Position numbers and translations under genes: made by a program. A model generated the notes under the pieces. It did not search any database. It was not told the origin of the DNA and saw nothing but the letters and a program-made list of their open reading frames with translations. Shown in pieces: positions 45,295-55,642 of a DNA stretch of 64,000 bases. Every line of letters begins with the position of its first letter. Within the stretch, counting starts at the first letter, position 1. Source of the DNA: Alcanivorax jadensis T9 (lineage in GTDB: Bacteria > Pseudomonadota > Gammaproteobacteria > Pseudomonadales > Alcanivoracaceae); assembly GCF_000756655.1 (NCBI RefSeq), contig NZ_ARXU01000004.1:186001-250000 (forward strand), read 5' to 3'.

Positions 45295-47082
45295 GTGAGT
45301 GATGTGATTCTCGATCGTCGTGATCTCAGTTTTCAGCTGTTCGAAGTACTGGACACCGACACCCTGTTCCAGCGTCCGCGTTTTGCGGAGCACAGCCGGG
45401 AAACCATCGAGGCGGCACTGGATACGGCAGAGAAACTGGCCCGGGAAAAGTTCGCCAATCACAACAGCCTGGCGGACAAGGACGAGCCGACCTTTGTGGA
45501 CGGCAAAGTGGTCATGCGCCCGGAAGTGAAAACCGCTTTCGATGCCTATATCAATGCCGGGTTTCTCTCTTCACGGGCCAGTTTTGAAGAGGGAGGCATG
45601 CAGTTGCCGGAAATCGCGGCCGCAGCTTGCAAGGGGATGTTCACTTGTGTGAATCCCAGCTCTACCGGCTATGCTTTTCTGACGGCTGCAGCGGCCAATG
45701 TGATTCGCAATTTTGCCAGCGACACCCTGAGATCACAGTTTCTGGAACCGATGATGGCGGGGCGCTTTACCGGCACCATGGCATTGACCGAGCCCCATGC
45801 CGGTTCTTCCCTGGCCGACATCCGCACCCGTGCGGTGCCTCAGGAAGACGGTAGCTATCGCCTCAAGGGCAACAAGATCTACATTTCCGGCGGCGATAAC
45901 GAGCTGGCGGATAATATCGTCCACCTGGTGCTGGCCAAGATTCCCGGTGGCCCGGAAGGGGTGAAGGGGATTTCCCTGTTTGTGGTACCCAAATACCGTT
46001 TGGATGCCCAGGGAAACCCGGGGGAGCGCAACGATGTGGTACTTGCCGGCCTGATCCACAAGCTTGGTTACCGGGGCACCACCAGTACTGCGCTGACCTT
46101 TGGCGATAATGATGATTGCCATGGCTACCTGGTGGGCGAAGCTCATCAGGGCCTGCGCTATATGTTCCAGATGATGAATGAAGCGCGGGTGGGCGTGGGC
46201 TTTGGTGCGGCGGTGCTGGGTTACCGGGGGTATCGCTATGCACTGGATTACGCCCGCGATCGCCTGCAGGGCCGGCATCCGGATGATGCGGATTTCAGCA
46301 AACCGCAGGTTCCCATCATTGAACACGCGGATGTAAAACGTCTGTTGCTGACCCAGAAGGCCTACGCGGAAGCGGCCATCGCCATGAGCCTGTATGGCTA
46401 TCGTCTGGTGGATGACATCGAGACCGGTGATGAGGCGGCAGCGAAGGATGCCCACCTGCTGCTGGATCTGCTCACGCCTGTACTGAAAAGCTGGCCTTCA
46501 GAATTTGGTGTCAAAGCCAACGACATGGCCATTCAGGTGTTTGGTGGCGCCGGTTACACCCGCGAATATCCGGTGGAACAGGTATGGCGTGACAACCGCC
46601 TTAATCCCATTCACGAAGGCACCACCGGTGTGCAGGGCATGGACCTGCTGGGCCGCAAGGTGTGGATGGCCAACGGCAAGGGGCTGCAACTGCTGGCCCA
46701 GCGTATCCTCGCCGATGTCGATAACACCTCGGATGACCGATGCCAGCCTTTTGCCCAGGCGCTGAAAGCCATGTTGCCAAGCGTTGAAGCGGCCACAGCA
46801 GCCGCAGGCAAGTTGATGGCAGAGCAGGGGCCGCGCATTGCGCTGTCCAACGCCAATGCCTACCTGCAACTGATGGGGCATACCGTGGCAGCCTGGATGT
46901 GGTTGCGGCAGGCCAATGCGGCAGCGGCACTGGATGCCCCCGAAGACAAGGATTTTGCTCAGGGTAAATTGCAGGCGGCGCAGTATTTTTTCCACTGGGA
47001 ATTGCCCCGGGTGGAACTGGACGCGCAACGATTGATCGATGCCGACGACACCTTTATCACCATGGACAACTGCTGGTTCTGA
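45295..47082 (+). CDS. Large acyl-CoA dehydrogenase (DmdC-like group)
   Basis: 595 residues from GTG 45295 (GGAG 8 nt upstream). The fold is typical: FTGTMALTEPHAGSSLADIR, the FAD/substrate region, QVFGGAGYTREYPVEQVWRD, and the region of the catalytic Glu in NPIHEGTTGVQGMDLLGRK. A C-terminal extension of about 130 residues is characteristic of the 590-600 residue group that includes 3-methylmercaptopropionyl-CoA dehydrogenase. It oxidises an acyl-CoA to its enoyl-CoA; chain length is unknown. Divergent from the GlxA-type regulator. Confidence 0.9.
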   Translation: MSDVILDRRDLSFQLFEVLDTDTLFQRPRFAEHSRETIEAALDTAEKLAREKFANHNSLADKDEPTFVDGKVVMRPEVKTAFDAYINAGFLSSRASFEEGGMQLPEIAAAACKGMFTCVNPSSTGYAFLTAAAANVIRNFASDTLRSQFLEPMMAGRFTGTMALTEPHAGSSLADIRTRAVPQEDGSYRLKGNKIYISGGDNELADNIVHLVLAKIPGGPEGVKGISLFVVPKYRLDAQGNPGERNDVVLAGLIHKLGYRGTTSTALTFGDNDDCHGYLVGEAHQGLRYMFQMMNEARVGVGFGAAVLGYRGYRYALDYARDRLQGRHPDDADFSKPQVPIIEHADVKRLLLTQKAYAEAAIAMSLYGYRLVDDIETGDEAAAKDAHLLLDLLTPVLKSWPSEFGVKANDMAIQVFGGAGYTREYPVEQVWRDNRLNPIHEGTTGVQGMDLLGRKVWMANGKGLQLLAQRILADVDNTSDDRCQPFAQALKAMLPSVEAATAAAGKLMAEQGPRIALSNANAYLQLMGHTVAAWMWLRQANAAAALDAPEDKDFAQGKLQAAQYFFHWELPRVELDAQRLIDADDTFITMDNCWF

Positions 47083-47156
47083 TTGCAGAACATTGTGTGC
47101 CTATCGTCATCAGGCTCGGGACCTGCCAAGGCAGGAATAGCTATGACGGTATTTTT

Positions 47157-47183
47157 AAGCCTCCTCTCCGGAGGCTTTTTTTT
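47157..47183 (+). terminator. Terminator after the acyl-CoA dehydrogenase gene
   Basis: AAGCCTCC / GGAGGCTT hairpin with a 5-nt loop and a long T-run. Confidence 0.9.
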
Positions 47184-47213
47184 GGGTTGCAAACACCGGC
47201 CGATTTCCAAAAT

Positions 47214-47292
47214 GTAGGGTGCACTGAGCCTAAGCGAACTGCACCATCAAACGCCCGATTGGTGCAGTTCGCTTAGGCTCAGTGCACCCTAC
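47214..47292. repeat. Palindromic element GTAGGGTGCACTGAGCC, copy 2
   Basis: 79-bp inverted repeat, near identical to the copies at 35280 and 56497. The left flank TTTCCAAAAT is shared with the copy at 56497. Confidence 0.9.
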
Positions 47293-47360
47293 GAATAAAG
47301 GAAGGTTTTCGTGGACTCGAAGCGATGCAGGGCGGCCTTGCAAAAACAAATACCCCAAAC

Positions 47361-47391
47361 AAAAAAAGCCCGGCAATGCCGAGCTCTTTTT
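47361..47391 (-). terminator. Terminator of fabB
   Basis: On the minus strand, AGCTCGGCA-TTGCCGGGCT (one G-T pair) is followed by TTTTTTT. It lies about 35 nt past the fabB stop. Confidence 0.8.
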
Positions 47392-47425
47392 CGCTGTTAA
47401 CTATTCACTGTTAACTGCTTTTTCC

Positions 47426-48640
47426 TCACCCTTCCCACTTGCGCAGTACCAGGCTGGCATTGGTGCCACCAAAGCCAAAGCTGTTGCTCAGCACGGTGGC
47501 CGGGCCGCTATCCTTCCCCTGCACCAGAATCGGCAGTCCTTCCGACTTTTCATCCAGGGTTTCGATATTGGCGCTCAGGGCGGTGAAGTCATGCTGCATC
47601 ATCAGCAGGCTGTAGATGGCTTCGTGAACCCCGGCGGCGCCCAGGCTGTGACCGGAAAGGCTCTTGGTGGAGCCGATGTCCGGGCAATTGTCGCCAAACA
47701 CTTCTCGAATGGCTTTCAGCTCAGCCACATCCCCCACCGGGGTGCTGGTGCCGTGGGCATTAATGTAATCGACCTTGCCGTCCATGGTGGCCAGTGCCTG
47801 GCGCATGCAGCGCGCAGCGCCCTCGCCGTTGGGCGCGACCATGTCATGGCCGTCACTGGTGGCGCCATAGCCGATCACTTCTGCGTAGATTTTTGCGCCA
47901 CGCGCTTTGGCATGTTCCAGCTCTTCGACAACGACCATGCCGCCACCGCCCGCGATCACAAAGCCATCGCGGTTGGCATCGTAAGCCCGGGAGGCCGTTT
48001 GCGGCGTGTCGTTGTACTTGCTGGACAGGGCGCCCATGCCGTCGAACAGACAGCTCAGGGTCCAGTGTTCTTCTTCACCACCGCCGGCAAACACCACGTC
48101 CTGTTTGCCCAGTTGAATCTGTTCCACCGCGTTACCAATACAGTGGGCGCTGGTGGCGCAGGCGGAAGCAATGGAGTAGTTGATACCCTTGATCTTGAAA
48201 GGCGTGGCCAGGCAAGCGGAGACGGTGGAGGCCATTACCCGGGGCACCATGTAGGGGCCAACGCGTTTAACGCCACGGTTGCGGGCGATATCTGCGGCTT
48301 CCACCTGATTAAAGGAGGAGTGGCCACCGGAGCCGGCGACCAGACCGGTTCGCTCGTTACTGACTTGGTCTTCTTCCAGGCCCGCATCGGTGATCGCCTG
48401 TTGCATGGCGATGTAGGCATAGGCGGCCGCATCACCCATGAAACGACGGGGCTTGCGGTCGATGAAGTCTTCCAGTGCGATTTCCGGGGTGCCGGCAACG
48501 TGGCTGCGCATGCCCAGCTCTTTGTAGTCTTCCTTGAAGCGAATGCCGGAACGGCCCTCGCGCAAGGACCGGGTGACGCTATCGGTATCGTTGCCCAGGC
48601 AGGAGACAATGCCCATTCCTGTGATGACTACGCGGCGCAT
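47426..48640 (-). CDS. fabB: Beta-ketoacyl-ACP synthase I
   Basis: 404 residues, matching FabB (E. coli 406). The catalytic triad is in [23 protein letters not shown] and [14 protein letters not shown]; the C-terminus has [15 protein letters not shown]. The enzyme elongates unsaturated acyl-ACP precursors made by FabA. It lies 9 nt downstream of fabA, so fabA-fabB is an operon, as is common in gammaproteobacteria. Confidence 0.95.
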   Translation of the reverse strand: MRRVVITGMGIVSCLGNDTDSVTRSLREGRSGIRFKEDYKELGMRSHVAGTPEIALEDFIDRKPRRFMGDAAAYAYIAMQQAITDAGLEEDQVSNERTGLVAGSGGHSSFNQVEAADIARNRGVKRVGPYMVPRVMASTVSACLATPFKIKGINYSIASACATSAHCIGNAVEQIQLGKQDVVFAGGGEEEHWTLSCLFDGMGALSSKYNDTPQTASRAYDANRDGFVIAGGGGMVVVEELEHAKARGAKIYAEVIGYGATSDGHDMVAPNGEGAARCMRQALATMDGKVDYINAHGTSTPVGDVAELKAIREVFGDNCPDIGSTKSLSGHSLGAAGVHEAIYSLLMMQHDFTALSANIETLDEKSEGLPILVQGKDSGPATVLSNSFGFGGTNASLVLRKWEG

Positions 48641-48649
48641 GTTTGGCTC

Positions 48650-49177
48650 CTAAAATCCGTCGGTGGAAGTGAACAGGCCTACGCGCAGGTCTTCGGCAAG
48701 GTAGATCTCCTTGCCGTCAACGCTGACGGTGGCATCGGCGATGCCCAGAATCAGCTTGCGGGAAATGACCCGTTTCACGTCCAGTTTGTAGGTTACCTTC
48801 TTGGCTGTTGGCAGAATCTGCCCGGAGAATTTCACACTCCCCACGCCCAGGGCGCGGCCGCGGCCCGGGTGACCCAACCAGCCCAGCAAAAAGCCCAGCA
48901 GCTGCCAGGTGGCATCCAGGCCAAGGCAGCCGGGCATCACCGGATCACTTTCGAAGTGGCATTCGAAAAACCACAGGTCCGGGCGAATATCCAGCTCGGC
49001 GATAATTTCGCCTTTACCGTACTTGCCACCCTGATCGCTGATATGGGCAATACGGTCCATCATCAGCATGTTGGGTAGTGGCAGGCGCGCGTTGCCGGGC
49101 CCGAAAAGCTCGCCGTGGGCGCAGGCAAGCAAGTCCTCGCGATCGTAGGAGGATTTCTGTTCTGTTGTAGTGCTCAA
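48650..49177 (-). CDS. fabA: 3-hydroxydecanoyl-ACP dehydratase/isomerase
   Basis: 175 residues from a TTG start at 49177, chosen because CGGAGTAAG lies just upstream and the length then matches E. coli FabA (172); the frame extends to 49246 but is not needed. Active-site His is in [20 protein letters not shown], which also contains the catalytic Asp. [20 protein letters not shown] is typical. It makes the cis-3-decenoyl precursor of unsaturated fatty acids. A palindrome lies about 75 nt upstream. Confidence 0.95.
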   Translation of the reverse strand: MSTTTEQKSSYDREDLLACAHGELFGPGNARLPLPNMLMMDRIAHISDQGGKYGKGEIIAELDIRPDLWFFECHFESDPVMPGCLGLDATWQLLGFLLGWLGHPGRGRALGVGSVKFSGQILPTAKKVTYKLDVKRVISRKLILGIADATVSVDGKEIYLAEDLRVGLFTSTDGF

Positions 49178-49566
49178 AGTCTTACTCCGTGAAGGCCTGA
49201 TGGCACATTCCGAGTATATGGATGATTTATGACGTTTTATCGGCACCGCTATGACACGGTGTCATGATCGAACGCATACTAGCAAAGCCAAGTGAAAGCA
49301 TACGAATAGCAAGCGTCTCAAAATATGTCGAAAGGATGGCTTTACCGAAAATGACCGATGAACGGACAATAAAGACGCTGGTCTATGCTTCCTGAGGATC
49401 AATTGCGGCTCGGGAACGGCTGAAATTCATTATAGGTTATTCAGCGACTCCCTCCACGCCACGGACTTGCAATTGCCGGACCATGTACCGATGCTATGCG
49501 CGCCGGACCGCGCGTAACGGCGGTTTGACAGGCATCGGACAGTAAAAAGCGGATTGAGGAGCTCTC
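49178..49566. other. Divergent promoter region between fabA and ccmF
   Basis: About 390 bases without a gene. It holds the palindrome at 49251-49265, reported separately. No other clear structure was seen; the first 150 bp are AT-richer than the flanks. Confidence 0.6.
49251..49265. promoter_or_regulatory. Perfect palindrome upstream of fabA
   Basis: ATGACAC-G-GTGTCAT, 15 nt with 7-bp arms, about 75 nt before the fabA start on the minus strand. It is not the DesT-type site seen near desC, nor a recognised FadR site. A different regulator of the fabAB operon would be implied. Confidence 0.5.
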
Positions 49567-51537
49567 GTGGCGGCAGAAATCGGGCATCTATCCCTGTGGT
49601 TGGCACTGGCTGCAGCCCTGTGTTTATCAGTATTCCCGTTGATCGGGGTGCATCGTAACATTCTTGCCCTGCAATGGTATGCCCGCCCGCTGGCCTGGGT
49701 TCAGTGGCTGGCACTGACCCTTTCCATGGTCTGCCTGGGCTATAGCTTCTACATTAACGACTTCTCCGTGGCCTATGTGGCCAACCACAGCAATTCCGCG
49801 TTGCCGCTGGCCTATCGGCTATCCGCCATATGGGGTGGTCATGAAGGCTCGCTGCTGCTGTGGGGCTGGATGCTGGGCGGCTGGGCGGCCATGGTCGGGG
49901 TGCTGAGTCGCAGCGTTCCCCTGCACATGGTCGCCCGGGTGTTGTCCGTGATGGGCATGATCTCGGTGGGCTTCCTGCTGTTCATGCTGCTGACATCTAA
50001 TCCCTTTGATCGGGTCTTGCCCTGGTTCCCGCTGGACGGGGCGGATCTGAATCCGCTGCTGCAGGACCCGGGCCTGATTATTCACCCGCCCATGCTGTAT
50101 ATGGGCTATGTGGGCTTTTCCGTGGCCTTTGCCTTTGCCGTGGCCGGGCTGCTGGCAGGCAATATGGATCCGGCCTGGGCGCGTTGGGCCCGGCCCTGGA
50201 CCACCGTGGCCTGGAGTTTTCTCACCGTGGGCATCGCTCTGGGCTCCTGGTGGGCCTACTACGAGCTGGGCTGGGGCGGCTGGTGGTTCTGGGATCCGGT
50301 GGAAAATGCCTCGTTGTTGCCCTGGCTGGCGGGCACTGCCCTGATCCATTCCCTGGCGGTAACGGAAAAACGCAACATGTTCCGGGCCTGGACCGTGTTG
50401 CTGGCCATCATCGCTTTCTCACTGAGCCTGCTGGGTACCTTCCTGGTGCGTTCCGGAGTGCTGACCTCGGTCCATGCCTTCGCCAATGATCCGGAGCGGG
50501 GCACCTTTATTCTGGCGTTCCTGAGTGTGGTTGCTGGCGGCGCACTGACCCTGTTTGCGTTTCGTTCTTCCGCCCTGACCAACAACAAGGGCTTCAAGCC
50601 GGTGTCCCGGGAAGCCTTCTTGCTGGGCAACAATCTGATTCTTCTCACCGCCACCTTTGTGGTGCTGGTGGGCACCGTGGCCCCGCTGTTCTTCGAGGCC
50701 ATGGATCTGAAAATTTCCATCCGCAGCCCGTACTTCAACGGGTTCTTTGTGCCACTGACGCTGGTACTGATCCTGTTGATGGTGCCGGGCGTTTTCAGTA
50801 ACTGGAAACGTCAGGATGGCAACGGCCTGCTCAAGCGCATGGCACTGCTGGCACCGGCGGCGATCATTGCCGGCTGGTTTGCTGCGCGGCTCCCCGAGCC
50901 ATCCCCCTGGCAGGGCGTGCTGGCGATCATGCTGGCTCTGTTCCTGGTGTTTGCCCATGTGGATGACGTGGTGCGCCGGGCCAGAGCTTATGGCCAGGGA
51001 TTCTTTACCGGCTTGGGGAAACTGGGGCGCGGTTACTGGGGCATGGTCATGGCCCACTGTGGCCTGGCGGTGATGGTGGCAGGCATTACCCTGGTGAGCT
51101 TCCACGAAGTGGAAAGGGATATTCGTATGGCGCCCGGGGATCAGGCATCCATCGGTGAATATGCGTTTGTGTTTGACAGCCTGGACAGTTATGTCGGTCC
51201 CAACTTCGACTCTACCCGTGGCCACTTCCATGTGACCTATCAGGGCGAGCCGGAAGCCATCATGCATCCGGAAAAACGTACCTATCACGCCAGTGGTCAG
51301 ATCATGACGGAAGCCGCCATCGATGCCGGGTTCTGGCGCGACCTTTATGTGGCCATGGGCGAGCCGCTGGAAGACGGCAATGCCTGGGCCGTGCGTATCT
51401 ATTTCAAACCGGGTATCCGCTGGATCTGGCTGGGCGCCCTGATGATGGCGTTGGGTGGAGCGCTAGCGCTGTCTGACAAGCGTTACCGTCGTCAGCGATT
51501 TGCGACCAGCGAAGAAGGAGTTTCCCATGAAAGCTAA
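49567..51537 (+). CDS. ccmF: Cytochrome c-type biogenesis haem lyase CcmF
   Basis: 656 residues from GTG 49567 (GAGGAG 6 nt upstream). A polytopic protein of about 15 helices. The WWD-type haem-handling region contains ELGWGGWWFWDPVENASLLP and the downstream KRNMFRAWTVLLA segment; the early WGGHEGSLLLWGW motif is also present. It attaches haem to apocytochrome c with CcmH. It is the first gene of the block; ccmABCDE are not directly upstream, where fabA lies on the other strand. Confidence 0.95.
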   Translation: MAAEIGHLSLWLALAAALCLSVFPLIGVHRNILALQWYARPLAWVQWLALTLSMVCLGYSFYINDFSVAYVANHSNSALPLAYRLSAIWGGHEGSLLLWGWMLGGWAAMVGVLSRSVPLHMVARVLSVMGMISVGFLLFMLLTSNPFDRVLPWFPLDGADLNPLLQDPGLIIHPPMLYMGYVGFSVAFAFAVAGLLAGNMDPAWARWARPWTTVAWSFLTVGIALGSWWAYYELGWGGWWFWDPVENASLLPWLAGTALIHSLAVTEKRNMFRAWTVLLAIIAFSLSLLGTFLVRSGVLTSVHAFANDPERGTFILAFLSVVAGGALTLFAFRSSALTNNKGFKPVSREAFLLGNNLILLTATFVVLVGTVAPLFFEAMDLKISIRSPYFNGFFVPLTLVLILLMVPGVFSNWKRQDGNGLLKRMALLAPAAIIAGWFAARLPEPSPWQGVLAIMLALFLVFAHVDDVVRRARAYGQGFFTGLGKLGRGYWGMVMAHCGLAVMVAGITLVSFHEVERDIRMAPGDQASIGEYAFVFDSLDSYVGPNFDSTRGHFHVTYQGEPEAIMHPEKRTYHASGQIMTEAAIDAGFWRDLYVAMGEPLEDGNAWAVRIYFKPGIRWIWLGALMMALGGALALSDKRYRRQRFATSEEGVSHES

Positions 51538-52069
51538 TTCTCCCTGGGTATTCCTGCCGCTGGTCGGCTTCGTGTTGCTGGCGGTGCTGTTGGGCAGCGG
51601 TCTGGGGCGCGATCCCCAGGAATTGCCATCGGCACTGGTGGGCAAACCGGTGCCGACCTTCAGCCTGCCATCGCTGATGACCGACGAAACCCTTACCCAG
51701 GATTCTTTGAAAGGCCGCTGGCAGTTACTTAACGTCTGGGCCACCTGGTGCCCCACCTGTTATGTGGAGCATCCCTTTCTGCTGGAACTGGCCGCCCGCG
51801 GCGTTGCCATTGCCGGCCTCAACTACAAGGATGACAGTGCACCAGCTCGCCAGTATCTGGCCGAACAGGGCAACCCCTTTACCCATGTGATTGTGGATGC
51901 CGATGGTCAACTGGGTTTGGACCTTGGCGTCTACGGCGCCCCGGAAACCTTCCTGATCAACCCGGACGGCGAGATCGTGCTGCGCCATGCCGGCGACCTG
52001 AATGCGCGCGTCTGGCAGGAAAAGTTTGCTCCCTTGCTTGAGCAGGGCTCACAGGAGGGCGGAGCATGA
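51527..52069 (+). CDS. ccmG: Thiol:disulfide interchange protein CcmG/DsbE
   Basis: 180 residues from ATG 51527 (GAAGGAG upstream); it overlaps the end of ccmF by 11 nt. An N-terminal membrane anchor (PWVFLPLVGFVLLAVLLGSG) is followed by a thioredoxin fold with the active site WATWCPTC (Cys75, Cys78) and the cis-Pro region VYGAPETFLI. It keeps apocytochrome haem-binding cysteines reduced in the periplasm. Confidence 0.94.
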   Translation: MKANSPWVFLPLVGFVLLAVLLGSGLGRDPQELPSALVGKPVPTFSLPSLMTDETLTQDSLKGRWQLLNVWATWCPTCYVEHPFLLELAARGVAIAGLNYKDDSAPARQYLAEQGNPFTHVIVDADGQLGLDLGVYGAPETFLINPDGEIVLRHAGDLNARVWQEKFAPLLEQGSQEGGA

Positions 52070-52512
52070 CCATGATTCTGCGTACCGTCTTTCTGCTTTG
52101 CCTCTCTCTGTCGGCGATGGCCGCTACCGACCTCTATCAGTTTGAGACTCCGGAACAGGAACAGCGCTTTCGGGTATTGCTGGATGAGCTGCGTTGCCCC
52201 AAATGCCAGAACCAGAGCCTGGCCGATTCCGATGCCGGTATTGCCCAGGATATGCGCGTTCGGGTAGAGAGCATGATCAAGGAAGGCAAAAGCGATGAAG
52301 AAATTGTCGATTATTTTGTCTCCCGCTATGGCGACTTTGTCAGTTACCGTCCGCCAGTAACGCCCACCACTTCCATTCTCTGGCTGGCGCCTTTGTTATT
52401 GCTGGGCAGTGGTGCTGTGGTCATCGTGCTTCTGCTGCGCCGTGCCAGTGCCAGAGTGGATGACAATGATGCCGCTGATGATAGCGACGTTAATCAGGGG
52501 GGAGACCGGTAA
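52066..52512 (+). CDS. ccmH: Cytochrome c-type biogenesis protein CcmH (CcmL-type)
   Basis: 148 residues with a signal peptide. The redox motif is LRCPKCQNQSLADSDAGIAQ (Cys44, Cys47), and a C-terminal membrane helix (ILWLAPLLLLGSGAVVIVLL) follows. It works with CcmG and CcmF. It overlaps ccmG by 4 nt and the next gene by 1 nt. It lacks the TPR domain of E. coli CcmH, which here is the separate ccmI gene. Confidence 0.93.
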   Translation: MTMILRTVFLLCLSLSAMAATDLYQFETPEQEQRFRVLLDELRCPKCQNQSLADSDAGIAQDMRVRVESMIKEGKSDEEIVDYFVSRYGDFVSYRPPVTPTTSILWLAPLLLLGSGAVVIVLLLRRASARVDDNDAADDSDVNQGGDR

Positions 52513-53537
52513 TGATGTGGATTGTGATTGCGCTGGTTCTGCTGCTGGCCCTGGGTGTCTTGTTGTGGCTGTTGTGGCAGCGCGAAGCCCGCAAGGCAGG
52601 CAAGGTGATGCGGGGTGCCATTGGCATTCCCCTGATCATGCTGGTGCTGGCCGCCGCCGGGTATGGCCTGGTCGGCTACAATGAACATACCAGTGACTGG
52701 CTCAACGACCAGCAGGAATACCGGTCGGTGGCCCGAGCCATTATCGCTGGCGAGTCGCCGGAGCGGGCGGCGTCAGAGGTACCTGTCGGCGCCCTGGTGC
52801 GTGTACTGCAGGCGGAGCTGGTGAAGAACCCGTCAGCCATGGGCTGGTACGCACTGGGCTCCCTGTTCGACCAGCTCGATGCCCCTGAGCAGAGTGAAGA
52901 AGCCGCCCGCAAGGCGGTGGCGATGAGCCCAGAGGAACCGGCCATGCATCTGTTGCTGGCCCGGGCGCTGATCCAGAAAGCCGGTGGCAAATTAACCGAT
53001 CCGGCCCTGGCCGAACTGCGCTGGGTACTGGACCGGGAGCCGACACACGATGGAGCCTGGATGATGCTGGCCATGTCTGCGGACCGGGCCGGGCGCTATG
53101 ACCTGGCCGAGCAGGGCTGGCAAGCGCTGTTGTCCCGGCACAGTAATGGTGAAACCGGCGATCTGCTGCGTCGCGGCCTGGAAAATGCCCGTGAGCAAAA
53201 GGCCCGCCAGGGAAAATTTGCCGGTATTGAGGCCGTCGTTGCGGCGGAAGACCTGCCGGCGGGGGGCACCGTTTTTGTCTATCTTCGCGAGGCAGGCAGT
53301 AGCGGCCAACCTCTCGCAGCCCGTCGTCAGGTGGTGCCACATTTTCCTGCCACCGTGTCTTTGTCCGCCCAGGACTGGCTGCAACGCTACCCGGATGACG
53401 GTGCGGAGCTAGTGATTGGTGCCCGCTACACCCCGGCTCCCGGTGGCGCAGTGGACCAGGCTGCCATCATGGCCCCGGTCAAACCCCTGGAGCTGCCGCA
53501 GGACAGCCCCGCCATGCTGGTTCTCGAACGCCCCTGA
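52512..53537 (+). CDS. ccmI: Cytochrome c biogenesis TPR protein CcmI
   Basis: 341 residues. Two N-terminal helices (MMWIVIALVLLLALGVLLWL; GAIGIPLIMLVLAAAGYGLV) are followed by a TPR region (NPSAMGWYALGSLFDQLDAP, then EQSEEAARKAVAMSPEEPAM). The C-terminal ~110 residues are the CcmI/NrfG-associated Ig-like part (VFVYLREAGSSGQPLAARRQ). It presents apocytochrome c to the haem lyase. It is the last gene of the operon and precedes a hairpin. Confidence 0.93.
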   Translation: MMWIVIALVLLLALGVLLWLLWQREARKAGKVMRGAIGIPLIMLVLAAAGYGLVGYNEHTSDWLNDQQEYRSVARAIIAGESPERAASEVPVGALVRVLQAELVKNPSAMGWYALGSLFDQLDAPEQSEEAARKAVAMSPEEPAMHLLLARALIQKAGGKLTDPALAELRWVLDREPTHDGAWMMLAMSADRAGRYDLAEQGWQALLSRHSNGETGDLLRRGLENAREQKARQGKFAGIEAVVAAEDLPAGGTVFVYLREAGSSGQPLAARRQVVPHFPATVSLSAQDWLQRYPDDGAELVIGARYTPAPGGAVDQAAIMAPVKPLELPQDSPAMLVLERP

Positions 53538-53553
53538 TCCCGCCAACTCCCCG

Positions 53554-53575
53554 GGGTGCTACCAAGGTAGCACCC
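53554..53575 (+). terminator. Hairpin at end of the ccm operon
   Basis: GGGTGCTACC-AA-GGTAGCACCC, a perfect 10-bp stem 17 nt after the ccmI stop, followed by TCCTATTA rather than a clear T-run. It may be a terminator or an mRNA-stabilising structure. Confidence 0.6.
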
Positions 53576-53796
53576 TCCTATTACTTGTGAAGAACCGGGC
53601 CTCAGGGTAAAGTTGCACCCCTTCGGAGGCCCCTGAGTGGCCCAAACGGAAGGTTCTGCAACAATTTCGCGTCGTCAAAGTGCCCAGCTATGCATGGAAA
53701 CGCCTGAATCAGGTCTCTGATTCAGCGCTTTATTGCCTTGATGTGAGTGCTCTGGCCGGCTTCCTTTGTGACAGAGCGTTTCACTTGGCCTTCTGA

Positions 53797-54486
<690 letters not shown>

Positions 54487-54512
54487 GAAGCAGCACAGCA
54501 GAGATAGATTGA

Positions 54513-54542
54513 AAAAGGGAAGCCCGGCGGCTTCCCTTTTTT
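54513..54542 (+). terminator. Terminator of adk
   Basis: AAAAGGGAAGCC-CGGC-GGCTTCCCTTTT with a T-run. Confidence 0.93.
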
Positions 54543-55642
54543 GTGCGTACCTTTCTTGCTGGCGGGGGCGCCAATGCGCGTCTCCACACGTCAGGGCCTC
54601 TGGCAGCACCGTCAGTGAGCGTCTGAAAAGACACTGAACACTTCCGGGTTCGATGTTGGTATCGCCAACAGGGCTGCTTTACCGCGCCTTCGCAATACCC
54701 ACAGCGCTTTTCACGGTATAAGGGAAGTAAGACGACGTTTCCCTTTTCCTGGGAGAATGCGCCGGCTCTGTGTACTCAGGTATCGCCTGTTTCTATAAAT
54801 TGCATAGGTCCGACGCTTTGCCAATAGAATAGCAGCCACCCGGTGACCCAGGGCTTCCCTGCAAACCATGAAGCTGACTTCCTTGTTGGGTTTCTCTCTG
54901 CGGCCTCGCGTTGCCTCTTTTCGTATCCTGTTAAATGACTGTCATGCGCAAGACCTTGTCACCACTGGTTGATTGGCTAAAGGGCAAAGCAGGGCGCCAA
55001 AAATTTAACGGGTTCCTCTCAATGATCGCGACACGCACGATCCTGTATCCCCGCTGGACCCTGCTTGCCGATTTCCCGGCATGTGTGCGCCAGTCTGTTA
55101 TCGGTGTGTATGGTAAGTGCTCATGCCGAGTTTTCCATTGTAGTGCAGCGTTTCTCCAGAGCGGTTTTTCTTGAAAAAGGCCCGAAGATGTCACTTTTCT
55201 ACTCAGGAAAGCAGGGCATGTGGTGGTAGTAGCGGCTTGTGGCGACGTTGCTGCTGCGCTGGTACGAGCTAATATCCTTTCTATTCCGGGGCGCATTCCA
55301 ATGCAATTGCTGCAGGGTTTTCTATGACAGGCCAATGCACCACTTCCGGTTTTTCTATGCCATGGCCGGCTGGGATTTATTTAACAAAAGTGCGTAAATC
55401 AGCAGGAAAAATATTCCTTTGCGGTTTTTAAGCAGGCACATCCGGCCTGTCAGAAGGCCTGCAGAAAATGTTTTTTCAGAAACAGAAAAGGAATCAGAAA
55501 AGGGGCACAGATAAAACTGGACGACGGTAAATGAAAAAAACAAAAACGAATTGGTCAAATAATGTACCAACTGATTTTTTTTTATGCTATTTTTCGAATT
55601 GTCGCAGTACTGATGACAACGCCATAGCTTAGGAGATCAATC
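54543..55642. other. 1.1-kb region with no supported gene
   Basis: The longest gene-free stretch in the window, between adk and the histone H1-like gene. The only frame of note (54935-55174, plus strand) is 79 residues without a credible start site or family. From about 55370 the sequence becomes AT-rich, with repeated CAGAAA units (55451-55500) and poly-A/T tracts near 55530-55590. It could hold a small RNA, a long 5' leader, or a decayed gene. No hairpin stood out clearly enough to name. Confidence 0.5.

Noticed and set aside
47282-49078. 598-residue plus-strand open frame
   Set aside because: Antisense to fabB and fabA; the protein is Gly/His/Ala-rich without a recognisable domain.
54935-55174. 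79-residue plus-strand frame in the gap after adk
   Set aside because: No ribosome binding site, no recognisable domain, many Cys/Arg/Phe in an unlikely mix.
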